A stretch of 64,000 nt of DNA from Nevskiaceae bacterium (GCA_004298465.1 SCRT01000004.1:1-64000), one strand, 5' to 3'. Positions 23,952 through 33,041 are shown, counted from the first letter of the stretch. Numbers and translations are program-made. The notes: a model not told the origin generated them from the letters alone.

Positions 23952-25348
23952 AAACCGCAAATCATCCACAGGCGGACGAAGGCTTGATCGGTTTCCAGGA
24001 CGGTGCGATCGAAGGTCGGCCCGCGGGCGTGCCGTCCTCGTACGCGACCGGCGGGTCGCCGCGGTGGACTCCGGAAGTGATCGCCGACATTCACGCGAAA
24101 TCGCAGCTGGGCCGTTACCAGATGCGTGGTTTCAATGCCTTCAACCGGCATTTGCCGTCCTTTGACGAGCTGGTGATCGAGCCGGCCACGATGACGCGCT
24201 TGCCGCTGGAAGGCTACCGCGAGCAGTGCGAGACGAAAGTCGTGCTGGGCGACGGGTTGGGCAAGGTCGAACAGCCGATCGAGCTCGACATTCCCATCTA
24301 TGTCGCGGCCATGAGCTTCGGTGCGTTGTCGGCGAACGCGAAAGCCGCGCTGGCGCGCGGCGCACGCAAGGCCGGCACCATGACGTGCACGGGCGAGGGC
24401 GGCATGCTGGAGGAGGAACGCGCGGAAAACCGCACGCTCGTCTACCAGCTCACGCCGTCGCGCTACATGCTCGATCTGGACCACATCCGGCAGGCGGACG
24501 GCATCGAGATCGCCGTCGGCCAAGGCGCCAAGCCGGGAACCGGCGGCTTGCTGCTCGGCATGAAGGTCTCCGAACGCGTCGCGCGGATGCGCAATCTACC
24601 CATGGGGGTGGACCAGCGCGCCACGTGCCGCCATCCGGACTTCCTGGGTGCGGATGACATGGCGGTCAAGATCGAGGAACTGCGGGAGGCGACGAACTAT
24701 CGCGTGCCGATCTTCGTGAAGATGGGCGCCACGCGGCCTTATTACGACGTGGCCGTGGCCGCGAAGACCGGAGCCGACGTCGTCGTCGTCGATGGGCTTG
24801 AAGGTGGCACGGGGGCATCTCCAGCCTTCCTGCTGGACAACACCGGCGTGCCGACGATGGCGGCCATTCCCGCCGCCCGGCGGGCGCTGGACGACACCGG
24901 CATGAGCGGCAAGGTCAAGTTGGTGATAGCGGGCGGCATCCGCTCGGGGATCGATGTCGCGAAGGCGATGGCCCTGGGGGCTGACGCGGTGATGATTGGG
25001 ACTGGCATGCTCATGGCCCTGGGCTGCAATTCGCCGCGCTATCTGGCGGACTACAAGGCCTTGGGTACCGAGCCCGGCGCCTGCCACCACTGCCATACCG
25101 GTCGCTGCCCGGTCGGCATCACCACGCAGGATCCGGAGCTCGTGAAGCGCCTGCATGTCGATGCCGCCGCAGAGCGTGTATATCGCTATCTGACAGCGAT
25201 GACCATGGAAGCGACCATGCTGGCCAAGGCCTGCGGAAAATCCAGTCTTGCCAACCTGGAACCCGAGGACTTGCGGGCCCTGACACTCGAGGCCAGTGCA
25301 TTTACCGGCGTGCCGTTGATTGGTGCAGATCGCCCATTCACTTGGTGA
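23936..25348 (+). CDS. FMN-binding glutamate-synthase-like subunit (GlxD/MgsC-like)
   Basis: A 470-residue TIM barrel equal to the synthase domain of glutamate synthase. It shows AAMSFGALSANAKAALARG, CTGEGGMLEEER, IAVGQGAKPGTGG, VDGLEGGTGASP, IAGGIRSGIDVAKAMALGAD, and the 3Fe-4S-type cysteines in GACHHCHTGRCPVGI. The start is ATG 23936 (AAGGGA nine bases upstream), overlapping the previous gene; ATG 23948, overlapping its stop as ATGA, is possible. It would use ammonia from the glutaminase subunit, or an amine, to make glutamate or N-substituted glutamate. Confidence 0.9.
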   Translation: MADDMKTANHPQADEGLIGFQDGAIEGRPAGVPSSYATGGSPRWTPEVIADIHAKSQLGRYQMRGFNAFNRHLPSFDELVIEPATMTRLPLEGYREQCETKVVLGDGLGKVEQPIELDIPIYVAAMSFGALSANAKAALARGARKAGTMTCTGEGGMLEEERAENRTLVYQLTPSRYMLDLDHIRQADGIEIAVGQGAKPGTGGLLLGMKVSERVARMRNLPMGVDQRATCRHPDFLGADDMAVKIEELREATNYRVPIFVKMGATRPYYDVAVAAKTGADVVVVDGLEGGTGASPAFLLDNTGVPTMAAIPAARRALDDTGMSGKVKLVIAGGIRSGIDVAKAMALGADAVMIGTGMLMALGCNSPRYLADYKALGTEPGACHHCHTGRCPVGITTQDPELVKRLHVDAAAERVYRYLTAMTMEATMLAKACGKSSLANLEPEDLRALTLEASAFTGVPLIGADRPFTW

Positions 25349-25437
25349 GGTCGTGTCTGCCGGCGGGGCAGACCACACGTGACATGTACCAACAACAAGG
25401 TCCTGAAATGTAATCGATAGCAGGCGAGGAGAGCGCG

Positions 25438-26730
25438 GTGAACGATAGAACACAAGTACCGGAAGGCGTGCACACGATTGAAGTAGCGGTTCCCGATTCT
25501 ACCGGGGTACTGCGTGGCAAGCTTATTCCTGTCTCGGCGTGGCCCAGCGTCGCGAAGGGCGGCATGCACATGTCGGTTGTCCTGTATTCCTGGACATGTC
25601 GCTGCGATGTGCGCGACGACGACCCTATGGGGATGGACAAGGGTTGCCCTGACATGCACGTCGTCCCGGTTAGAGATCTGCGCATGGTGCCGTGGCGCCC
25701 CGGTTTTGCATTGGCGATATGCGACGGGCGTGACGAGCAGGAGAACCCCATACCGACATCTCCTCGTTGGGCTCTGGAGCGTGTCCTCGCCCGTGCGGCA
25801 AAGATGGGTTTTGAGGCGCGGATTGGCTTCGAGATCGAATTCTATCTTCTGGACAAGAAGACGAAGCAGATTCTGGACGATGGAATTCAAGCCTACAGCC
25901 TGGTGCGTGCCGCGGAGTACGAGGAAGTCCTCGGTGAAATGCGCAACCAGTTGATCGAGTTCGGTATCCCCATCGAGGCGGCGAACACCGAATATGCGCC
26001 AGGCCAGATCGAGATCAACGTGCGCTACGACGAGGCCATGCGGACGGCCGACAACGCCGTGTTGTTCCGCAATTCGATCCGCGAGATTGCGGCCCGGCAT
26101 GGCTATCTCGCTTCGTTCATGGCCAAACCCTGGTTTGGCCAGAGTGGCAGCGGGGTCCATTTGCACCACTCTTTGTGGCGGGATGGCGTCAACGCCTTTG
26201 CAGACCGAAGGCACTTGTCGGAGATTGGACGCTGGTACATGGGGGGGCTGCTCAGGCACTTGCCAGATTTCGCACTGTTCGGTTCGCCGACGCCGAATTC
26301 CTTCAAGCGGCGGCAGGCGTACACGTTTTGCCCGGAGCGGGCGACGTGGGGGCACGACAATCGCACTGTTGCCCTGCGGGTGATCGAAGGCAACGAAAAA
26401 TCGGTTCGGGTGGAACAGCGCGACGGCTCGGCGGATGCCAATCCCTATCTGATCATCGCAGCACAGATTGCGGCAGGCCTGGACGGTATCGAACACCATC
26501 TCGATCCCGGCCCATCGACGGATGGCGACGCCTACGTCGATACCACCGCCCCCTTGTTGCCGAGAAACGTTCCAGAGGCAATCGATCGGCTGGGGCAATC
26601 CGAGCTGGCGCGCGAGGTATTTGGCGAAGCGCTCGTGAACGTGGTGACCGGCAACGCCCGTTATGAACACGCGTACATCAACAACCGCGTATCGGACGTG
26701 GAACGTGATCGCTACCTGGACGCATTCTGA
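25438..26730 (+). CDS. glutamine-synthetase-family ligase (GlnT/gamma-glutamylmethylamide synthetase-like)
   Basis: A 430-residue ATP-dependent ligase that joins glutamate's gamma-carboxyl to ammonia or an amine. Visible motifs are the metal-binding GFEIEFYL (E132 and E134), NTEYAPGQIEIN, the ATP/ammonium loop QSGSGVHLHHSLW and the glutamate-binding PERATWGHDNRTVALRV. The length is typical of the GlnT/GmaS/PuuA branch rather than housekeeping GlnA. Its position right after three glutamate-synthase-like genes is the arrangement of methylamine (mgs-gmaS) and rhizobial glnT loci. The GTG 25438 start has GAGGAG upstream. The actual amine is unknown. Confidence 0.9.
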   Translation: MNDRTQVPEGVHTIEVAVPDSTGVLRGKLIPVSAWPSVAKGGMHMSVVLYSWTCRCDVRDDDPMGMDKGCPDMHVVPVRDLRMVPWRPGFALAICDGRDEQENPIPTSPRWALERVLARAAKMGFEARIGFEIEFYLLDKKTKQILDDGIQAYSLVRAAEYEEVLGEMRNQLIEFGIPIEAANTEYAPGQIEINVRYDEAMRTADNAVLFRNSIREIAARHGYLASFMAKPWFGQSGSGVHLHHSLWRDGVNAFADRRHLSEIGRWYMGGLLRHLPDFALFGSPTPNSFKRRQAYTFCPERATWGHDNRTVALRVIEGNEKSVRVEQRDGSADANPYLIIAAQIAAGLDGIEHHLDPGPSTDGDAYVDTTAPLLPRNVPEAIDRLGQSELAREVFGEALVNVVTGNARYEHAYINNRVSDVERDRYLDAF

Positions 26731-26812
26731 GCACACCCTGCGTGGCTCCCGGACCACGGCGTCTGCCCTGATCCGGGAGCTGCAATACAGATGAAGCAAC
26801 CGAGCCGATCCC

Positions 26813-28123
26813 ATGTCGCCACCTGTTGATGCAGTCGCAGACAGTCCGGTGTTTCCCGATCATGCCGATGTCGTCGTTGTCGGAGGCGGCATCGTCGGTG
26901 TTTCAACCGCGTATTACCTGGCAAAACGGGGTCGATCGGTATGCCTGCTCGAAAAAGGACGTGTCGCCGGGGAACAATCGAGCCGCAACTGGGGGTACGT
27001 TCGTCAGCAAGGCCGGGACGAGCGGGAAATTCCGCTTGCGCGCGAAAGCCTGCGCCTGTGGCGCGAGTTGCAGGGCGAGCTTGACGATGATCCGGGATTT
27101 CGCCCGACCGGTGTCCTGTACGCAACTCGCGATCCGAGGAAAATCGAGCAGTGGAGCCGCTGGGTCAAGATGGCGGAGCGGCACGGACTGGATTCACGCC
27201 TCCTCGATGCACGCCAGACGCAGGCTCTCGCCATGGACTGCACAATCCCGTGGATAGGGGGGTTGTACACGGCCAGCGACGGTCGTGCAGAGCCTTCCAT
27301 GGCGGCACCGGCGATTGCTCGGGCCGCCCGGAAAGCGGGGGTTTCGGTTCATCAGAACTGCGCCGTGCGCGGTATCGAGACGTCTTCGGGCCGGGTGTCT
27401 TCCGTGCTCACCGAACGGGGTGAAATACGCACGAATACGGTCGTATGTGCCGCAGGCGCGTGGTCTTCCATGTTCTGCAGGCGCCATGGTGTGGATTTCC
27501 CGCAACTGACGTCGTGCGGGTCGGTTTTGCGCACCGAACCGGTCGAGGCGATGCTGGACGGCGCGATCTCCAGTGAAATCTTCGCCATGCGTCGGCGCGT
27601 CGATGGCGCCTATACGATTGCGCACTCCTACTGGCTCACGTATTTCCTGGAACCGGCCTGGTTCCGTTATTTCACTCGCTTCGTTCCGATGTACCTGGAG
27701 AACCGGAAGTACCTCAAGCTGCGCATCAACCGGATGTTCTTCACGCAGCTGTGTTGGCCGAGCCGGTGGGCGTTCGACCGGCCGACGCCGTTCGAGGCGG
27801 TGCGCATCCTGGACCCCAAACCAGACGCGGCAGAATTGCGGCGTGGCCTGGAAGCAGTCAGGAAAGCCTACCCAGGCCTTGCGAACGTGAAGATGGCATA
27901 TGCCTGGGCGGGAATCATCGAGGCGACACCCGATTCCATTCCGGTCATTTCGCCGGTCGGCAAGTTGCCGGGGTTTTACCTGGCTTCCGGCTTCAGCGGC
28001 CACGGCTTCGGGCTCGGCCCGGCCGCCGGCCATTTGATGGCGGACCTGGTCAACGGCGATGCGCCGCTGGTGGACCCCAGGCCATTCTCGTACAGTCGGC
28101 TCGCCGCCCCGGATGTGCATTGA
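26813..28123 (+). CDS. DAO-family FAD-dependent oxidoreductase
   Basis: A 436-residue flavoenzyme with the N-terminal FAD motif VVVVGGGIVGVSTAYYLAKRG and EKGRVAGEQSSRNWGYVRQQG, and a C-terminal LASGFSGHGFGLGPAAGHLMADL. This fold covers D-amino acid dehydrogenases, sarcosine oxidases and gamma-glutamylputrescine oxidase (PuuB). Downstream of a GS-like ligase, oxidation of a gamma-glutamylated or N-alkylated amino compound is the natural guess, releasing an imine that RidA could hydrolyse. It replaces the four-subunit N-methylglutamate dehydrogenase that usually accompanies mgsABC. The ATG 26813 start has only a weak ribosome site. Confidence 0.88.
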   Translation: MSPPVDAVADSPVFPDHADVVVVGGGIVGVSTAYYLAKRGRSVCLLEKGRVAGEQSSRNWGYVRQQGRDEREIPLARESLRLWRELQGELDDDPGFRPTGVLYATRDPRKIEQWSRWVKMAERHGLDSRLLDARQTQALAMDCTIPWIGGLYTASDGRAEPSMAAPAIARAARKAGVSVHQNCAVRGIETSSGRVSSVLTERGEIRTNTVVCAAGAWSSMFCRRHGVDFPQLTSCGSVLRTEPVEAMLDGAISSEIFAMRRRVDGAYTIAHSYWLTYFLEPAWFRYFTRFVPMYLENRKYLKLRINRMFFTQLCWPSRWAFDRPTPFEAVRILDPKPDAAELRRGLEAVRKAYPGLANVKMAYAWAGIIEATPDSIPVISPVGKLPGFYLASGFSGHGFGLGPAAGHLMADLVNGDAPLVDPRPFSYSRLAAPDVH

Positions 28124-28180
28124 ACGCCGGAAGGCGGAATCGGCGGTGCCGCGGTTGATGTTCGATGGGAGGGATGCGTC

Positions 28181-28564
28181 ATGCAGGTACCGGATCAGGT
28201 GGTCGACAAACAGGACGACTACTACCGTGAGTTCGACCGGCGGATACGGCGCCATTTGAGGACGCTGGTATCGGATGCCGTCATCGAGGAGCACCGGGAC
28301 AAGCCGCTGGGGCAGCACAGCGATGCGCTGGATCGCCTGCTGAACTATTTCCGCAGGGGTGGAATGGCAGGAAAACTCGGCATCCTGCGGGAAGGCGCAA
28401 CAGATGCTCCACACTACCGGATCGTGCGGTTTTCCGGTACGCGTGGGGTCCCGTCGGAAATCGTGGCGGACTCGACCTACGCCTCGCTCGATGCCGCCTA
28501 CCACGCGGTGTTCCTGCGCCGCTGCGCCGCGTTGATGGACGAATCGGAGCCCGCGAAATCATGA
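28181..28564 (+). CDS. dmfA1: N,N-dimethylformamidase small (alpha) subunit-like
   Basis: A 127-residue, mostly helical, charged protein (DDYYREFDRRIRRHLR, LDRLLNYFRRGGM). Size and position, directly before and overlapping by ATGA the large subunit gene, match DmfA1 of known dimethylformamidases (about 132 residues). The small subunit has no catalytic centre in the known enzyme but is needed for the complex. ATG 28181 has GGGAGGG eight bases upstream. Recognition rests mainly on context and size. Confidence 0.75.
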   Translation: MQVPDQVVDKQDDYYREFDRRIRRHLRTLVSDAVIEEHRDKPLGQHSDALDRLLNYFRRGGMAGKLGILREGATDAPHYRIVRFSGTRGVPSEIVADSTYASLDAAYHAVFLRRCAALMDESEPAKS

Positions 28565-30837
28565 CGAAATTATCCGGTTATGCGGACCCCTTGTCCGTGA
28601 CGGCAGGACAGGCGGTCGATTTCATGATCTCCGCGGAAGCGTCGGAACACGCGGAAGTGCGGCTTGTGCGCCTGTTGCACGGCGACGAGAATCCGCAAGG
28701 CCCCGGTTTCGTGGAGGAGGAAGTGGATGCCAGCTTGCCCGCGTCCATCGCGGTACGGCGCCAGTACGCGCAACTGGGCAGCCATGCGCGGGTACGCGAC
28801 AAGAACGGCGTGCTGGCTGGACTGCGGCGCGGCACACTCTACGCGTTCATCAGTGCAAGCCGGCCGGGTGGAACCGAGCAGGCCATCGCGGGGCGCTGGT
28901 CGGAACCCGAGAAACGCGGCTATCTGCTGTTGCTGGGCGCGGACGGCTGTCTGCAGTTCCGCGCGGGCGACGGCGAGCGCAGCGAATCCGTTGCGCTGAC
29001 CCGGCGGCTGGCCGCGAACTGCTGGTATCTGGTGGCGGCAGCCTGGGACATCGCCGCCGGAAAGGCCACGCTGACCCAGATCGGTGTGGTCGACGCGTGG
29101 AATTCGCGGATCGGTCCCGTGGTTCCCTACGAGTACGACGACCATGCGACGGCAGCGCTCGGGCTGCAGGCGATCGCGCCGGCGTCCACTCTGTTCCTAA
29201 TCGCCGGCGCAGGCGACCACGACCCTGGGCGTGGCGACTTCGTATCGCGGATCTTCAACGGCAAGATCGACCGGCCGGCGGTGCACCGGGACGTGCTGGA
29301 CCGGGACGCGCTGGTGGCGATCAGCCGTGGCGGTTTCCCGCCCCGGGACGGAATCCTGGCCTACTGGGATACCAGCAGGGGCTATTCCGCCGACGGCATC
29401 GGCGACGTGATGGAAGATATCGGCCCGCTGCACCTGCATGCCGATGGCGTCAATCGCCCGATCCGCGCCATGACGGGTTGGAACTGGCGGGGCAAGGACG
29501 ACTGCTTTCGGCTTGATCCGTCGCAGTATGGCGGCGTCGCTTTCCACGACGATGCACTGATCGACAGCGGCTGGGAATCTTCTCTGCGCTTCGCCGTTCC
29601 GGCGGGCCTGAAGAGCGGTGTCTATGCCCTGCGTGTCCGCGCTGGGAGTGAAGAGGATCACATCCCGTTCTTCGTTCGCGCCGCGAAGCCCAAGGCGCCC
29701 ATCGCCGTCCTGATGCCGACGTTCACGTATCTCGCCTATGCGAACGAGCACCTGGGTTTCGATGCGCCGATCGCGCAGGCGATCTGTGCGAACACCCCGG
29801 TTGTCAGCCGCGCGGATCTCGACTGGAAGGCGCACGACGAGTTCGGCCTGTCCACCTATGACGTGCACAGCGACGGGGCCGGGGTGTGCTACAGCTCATG
29901 GCGCCGTCCGATCCTCAACCTGAGGCCGCGCTATCGCATGCCGTCCACGGCCGTGCCCTGGGGACTGCCAGCCGATCTGTCCCTGATCTGGTGGCTCGAG
30001 CACGCCGGCTACGACTACGAGATCCTGACGGACCATGATCTGGATCGCGAGGGGGTTTCCGCGCTCAAGCCTTACCGCGCAGTTGTGAACTGCACGCACC
30101 CTGAGTACTACTCAGAACGCATGCTGGATGCGACCGAGCAGTACATTGCGGAAGGTGGTCGCGTGATGTATCTCGGTGGCAACGGCTATTACTGGGTCAC
30201 GGCCGTGCGCCCGGACGAACCGTGGTGCATCGAGGTCCGCAAGCTCGATGTCGGATCGCGCGCGTGGCAGGCGTGCCCGGGTGAGTACTACCTCGCCACC
30301 ACCGGCGAGAAGTCCGGCCTGTGGCGCTCGCGTGGCCGTGCGCCGCAGAAAGTCGTCGGGGTTGGGTTCACGACCGAGGGCTTCGACGAGTGCCGGCCCT
30401 TCGAGCGGTTGCCCGACTCACGCGACGAACGCGTGGCGTGGATCTTCAACAGCATCGGAAAGGATGAGCTCATCGGGAACTTCGGCCTAGCCCTGGGCGG
30501 TGCGTCGGGCCTGGAAACGGACCGCTACGATCTGGCGCTCGGCACGCCGCCACATACGCTGCTTCTGGCGGCGTCCTTCCATCATTCGGACAACTATCCG
30601 CTGGTCTCGGAGGACATCGGTTATGCGTTTCCCGGCCGCGGTGGCACACAGGACCCGTGGGTGCGTGGCGACATGACGTTTTTCACGGCGCCGAACGGCG
30701 GAGCGGTTTTCGCGGCCGGGTCGATCGCGTGGTCACAGGCGCTGCCGTGCAATGGCGGCGACAACAACGTCGCGCGCGTCACCGGCAACGTGCTGGACGC
30801 GTTCTGCGGGATGGCGGCGTTTCCCGGCTGCGTGTAA
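28561..30837 (+). CDS. dmfA2: N,N-dimethylformamidase large (beta) subunit-like
   Basis: A 758-residue protein of the DMFase family, close to the 762 residues of the described enzyme, which splits DMF to dimethylamine and formate using a mononuclear iron held by two Tyr and one Glu. After an N-terminal region, residues about 85-250 look like a LamG/concanavalin-type domain; the catalytic domain follows. Candidate iron ligands are Y393 (LAYANEH), Y433 (STYDVHSD) and E515 (THPEYY), with H513 and N541 nearby. Remembered Paracoccus positions Tyr399, Tyr440, Glu521, His519 and Asn547 are offset by a constant 6-7. The substrate may be another N-substituted amide. Confidence 0.88.
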   Translation: MTKLSGYADPLSVTAGQAVDFMISAEASEHAEVRLVRLLHGDENPQGPGFVEEEVDASLPASIAVRRQYAQLGSHARVRDKNGVLAGLRRGTLYAFISASRPGGTEQAIAGRWSEPEKRGYLLLLGADGCLQFRAGDGERSESVALTRRLAANCWYLVAAAWDIAAGKATLTQIGVVDAWNSRIGPVVPYEYDDHATAALGLQAIAPASTLFLIAGAGDHDPGRGDFVSRIFNGKIDRPAVHRDVLDRDALVAISRGGFPPRDGILAYWDTSRGYSADGIGDVMEDIGPLHLHADGVNRPIRAMTGWNWRGKDDCFRLDPSQYGGVAFHDDALIDSGWESSLRFAVPAGLKSGVYALRVRAGSEEDHIPFFVRAAKPKAPIAVLMPTFTYLAYANEHLGFDAPIAQAICANTPVVSRADLDWKAHDEFGLSTYDVHSDGAGVCYSSWRRPILNLRPRYRMPSTAVPWGLPADLSLIWWLEHAGYDYEILTDHDLDREGVSALKPYRAVVNCTHPEYYSERMLDATEQYIAEGGRVMYLGGNGYYWVTAVRPDEPWCIEVRKLDVGSRAWQACPGEYYLATTGEKSGLWRSRGRAPQKVVGVGFTTEGFDECRPFERLPDSRDERVAWIFNSIGKDELIGNFGLALGGASGLETDRYDLALGTPPHTLLLAASFHHSDNYPLVSEDIGYAFPGRGGTQDPWVRGDMTFFTAPNGGAVFAAGSIAWSQALPCNGGDNNVARVTGNVLDAFCGMAAFPGCV

Positions 30838-31150
30838 GACTCCGGGACGACGTCGAACGAACGTCTGGCGGAATTATCTGGCGGGATCAATCGAGGGCCG
30901 GCGGAGGGTGACCTCGCCGTTTCGGGCGGGTGGGGAGCGGTACACCCGACCGGGCGCCGGCATGCGTGGCATATCGGCCGCGAGTCGCCATCGCCGTGCC
31001 GAGAGCAGGAGCGGTTGCCGCGACACCGCATCGGCTGTGGGCTATCGATTCCATGTCCTGACAACCTTTCACTCGAACGGGTGAGGACACGCCCGGGCTG
31101 TGCGGTAATGATTCCGCCATGTCACAGACATCCGTCAGGAGACCTTGCGC
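30838..31150. other. gap between the amide operon and the oxygenase operon
   Basis: About 310 bases without a supported gene. Open minus-strand frames here have no recognisable domain. No clear terminator with T-run and no palindrome matching the GntR sites was found; AGGAGA at the right end is the ribosome site of the Rieske gene. Confidence 0.45.
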
Positions 31151-32161
31151 ATGAGCGCCATCAATCTCGACCAGCGGCTTTCTTCGCGGACGCTGGAACG
31201 CCATCCGTTCCCGATTCCGACCGGCTGGTTCTTCGTCGACTACTCCGAGAACCTCAAGCCGGGGGAAGTGCGCAACGTCGAGCTTTTCGACCAGGAATGG
31301 GTGCTGTACCGCAATGAATCCGGCGTGCCGGGCATGACCGACCCGTACTGCCCGCACCTCGGCGCCCATATCGGCCACGGCGGCACGGTGTGCGGCGACC
31401 ACCTGCGCTGCCCGTTCCATCACTGGGAATACGACGAGCAGGGCTATTGCAAGAAGATTCCCTATGCCAAGGTCATGCCGCCGATCGTGAAGAAGGGGCC
31501 GATCCTGCTTACGCTGCCCACGCTCGACAAGTACGGCATGATCTGGGCGTGGTACCACCCGAACTGCGTGGCACCGACGTGGGAGCTGCCTTACATTCCG
31601 GAAATGGAGGATGCCAGCGGCTGGGTTGGCTCGCGGCGCGGCACGTGGAGCGCGAACACCTTCCTGCAGGAAATCGCCGAGAACGGCGTGGACGTGGCGC
31701 ACCTCAAGTTCCTGCACGGCGCGCCGATCATTCCGCCGGTGGACGCGGCCTATGAAGGCCACCGCATGAAGCTGGACATCGGCCACGGCTACATCCTCGG
31801 CGACATCCACGGGCCGGGCCTGCAGGTGATGCACTTCCACCAGAACGGCATCACGGCGACGATGATCTCCTACACGCAGCCGGTCACGGCCGGGCGCAGC
31901 CAGATGAACATGAGCTTCCGCCATCCCGACTATTCGGACGATGCCGCGAAGTTCAAGGAAGCCGAGCGCGTTGTCGACCACATGATCGGCGCGGCGGCGG
32001 GCGAGTCCAGTGCCGGCTTCGAGGCCGTGGACTTCATGGTGTGGAACCACAAGAAATATCGGCCGAAACCCCTGCTGTGCGACGGCGACGGGCCGATCCT
32101 GAAGTTCCGCAAGTGGTTCAGCCAGTTCTACGTCGAGCCGCAGACGGCGGCGCAGGCGTGA
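31151..32161 (+). CDS. Rieske non-heme iron oxygenase (KshA/cholesterol-desaturase type)
   Basis: A 336-residue terminal oxygenase. The Rieske 2Fe-2S ligands are in CPHLGAHIGHGGTVC followed by LRCPFHHW. The mononuclear iron site is in ENGVDVAHLKFLHG (bridging Asp, two His), with a further carboxylate expected downstream. Length and ligand spacing resemble 3-ketosteroid 9-alpha-hydroxylase oxygenase and DAF-36-like sterol desaturases, so a steroid or terpenoid substrate is plausible. The start is ATG 31151 (AGGAGA upstream); TTG 31145 is also open. The ferredoxin gene follows by 16 bp; a reductase gene is not in the set. Confidence 0.9.
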   Translation: MSAINLDQRLSSRTLERHPFPIPTGWFFVDYSENLKPGEVRNVELFDQEWVLYRNESGVPGMTDPYCPHLGAHIGHGGTVCGDHLRCPFHHWEYDEQGYCKKIPYAKVMPPIVKKGPILLTLPTLDKYGMIWAWYHPNCVAPTWELPYIPEMEDASGWVGSRRGTWSANTFLQEIAENGVDVAHLKFLHGAPIIPPVDAAYEGHRMKLDIGHGYILGDIHGPGLQVMHFHQNGITATMISYTQPVTAGRSQMNMSFRHPDYSDDAAKFKEAERVVDHMIGAAAGESSAGFEAVDFMVWNHKKYRPKPLLCDGDGPILKFRKWFSQFYVEPQTAAQA

Positions 32162-32177
32162 CCGGGCAGGGCCGGTC

Positions 32178-32501
32178 ATGACCAGTATCCGGGCAGTGTG
32201 GCGCGATGGCACCGAGCACGAGATGGGCGTGCCGGACGGTGCGTCCGTCATGGAAACGCTGCGCGACGACGGCGCGGACGTGGAGGGCACCTGCGGCGGC
32301 GAATGCGCCTGTGGCACCTGCCACGTCTATGTCGACGCCGAATGGCTGGACCGCCTGCCGCTGCAGAGCGGGGAGGAACTCGACATGCTCGACGCCGTCA
32401 GCGGCCTCGTCGAGGTGCGCCCGTCCTCGCGCCTGTCGTGCCAGATCCGCATGCATCCCGCGCTTGCCGGGCTGCGCCTGGAAGTGGCACCGGAAGCCTG
32501 A
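32178..32501 (+). CDS. 2Fe-2S ferredoxin (adrenodoxin-like)
   Basis: A 107-residue electron carrier. Its cluster motif is C39-x5-C45-x2-C48 within EGTCGGECACGTCH, with the fourth cysteine in RLSCQIR near residue 94; C43 is an extra cysteine inside the loop. VDAEWLDRLPLQSGEELDML matches the redox-partner helix of vertebrate-type ferredoxins. It lies 16 bp after the Rieske oxygenase and presumably supplies it with electrons; the P450 at 37.2 kb could also be a partner. Confidence 0.92.
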   Translation: MTSIRAVWRDGTEHEMGVPDGASVMETLRDDGADVEGTCGGECACGTCHVYVDAEWLDRLPLQSGEELDMLDAVSGLVEVRPSSRLSCQIRMHPALAGLRLEVAPEA

Positions 32502-32524
32502 AGCCCGCCGTTGGGGAATGTGAC

Positions 32525-33004
32525 ATGAAGCATCACGTTGAAGTTCGTTACGACGCCTCGGCGGAGCAGGTCCTGCGCATGTTTGCCGATCCGAAATTCC
32601 ACACCGCCAAGCTCGAGGCCATGGGCATGACCGGTTCGCGCGTGCTGGACAACGAGGACCGCGGCGAGACTTTCATGATCCGCGTCGAACGCAAGGTGCC
32701 GCTTGCCGTGCCGGGCATGAAGAAAGGCGCGGGTTCGTCCTGTGTCAACCACACGGAACGCTGGAACCGCAAGCAGGGCAGCGGTGAGATCAGCGCCGTG
32801 GTGCCCGGCATGCCGCTGGACATGACGTGCATCGCCAGCATTCGCGACGACGGCGACGGCTGCGTTGCGAGCTACGACTGGAACGTGCATTCGAAGGTAC
32901 CGGTGGTCGGCAAGGCGATCGAGAAGTTTGTCGTCGGCGACCTCGACAAGCGCTTCAACGAGGAAGTCGAGACCACGAAGAAGATGCTGGCGGACTATCG
33001 CTGA
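32525..33004 (+). CDS. DUF2505 (SRPBCC-like) protein
   Basis: A 159-residue protein beginning MKHHVEVRYDASAEQVLRMF with FADPKFHTAKLEAMG, the start of the DUF2505 helix-grip fold, and ending with an amphipathic helix KRFNEEVETTKKMLADY. No catalytic role is known; binding of a hydrophobic intermediate is possible. The start is ATG 32525. It is 23 bp after the ferredoxin and part of the oxygenase operon. Confidence 0.8.
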   Translation: MKHHVEVRYDASAEQVLRMFADPKFHTAKLEAMGMTGSRVLDNEDRGETFMIRVERKVPLAVPGMKKGAGSSCVNHTERWNRKQGSGEISAVVPGMPLDMTCIASIRDDGDGCVASYDWNVHSKVPVVGKAIEKFVVGDLDKRFNEEVETTKKMLADYR

Positions 33005-33019
33005 AGCGCCGGCCGCGCC

Positions 33020-33041
33020 AGCCCCAGCCCCAGCCCCAGCC
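33020..33041. repeat. short hexamer repeat (gcccca)
   Basis: About three and a half copies of gcccca occur between the DUF2505 and DUF1329 genes. Too short to be more than a slippage tract. Confidence 0.6.

Noticed and set aside
33020..33041. Hexamer repeat considered as a CRISPR or regulatory array
   Set aside because: Only about 3.5 copies of a 6-base unit without spacers.
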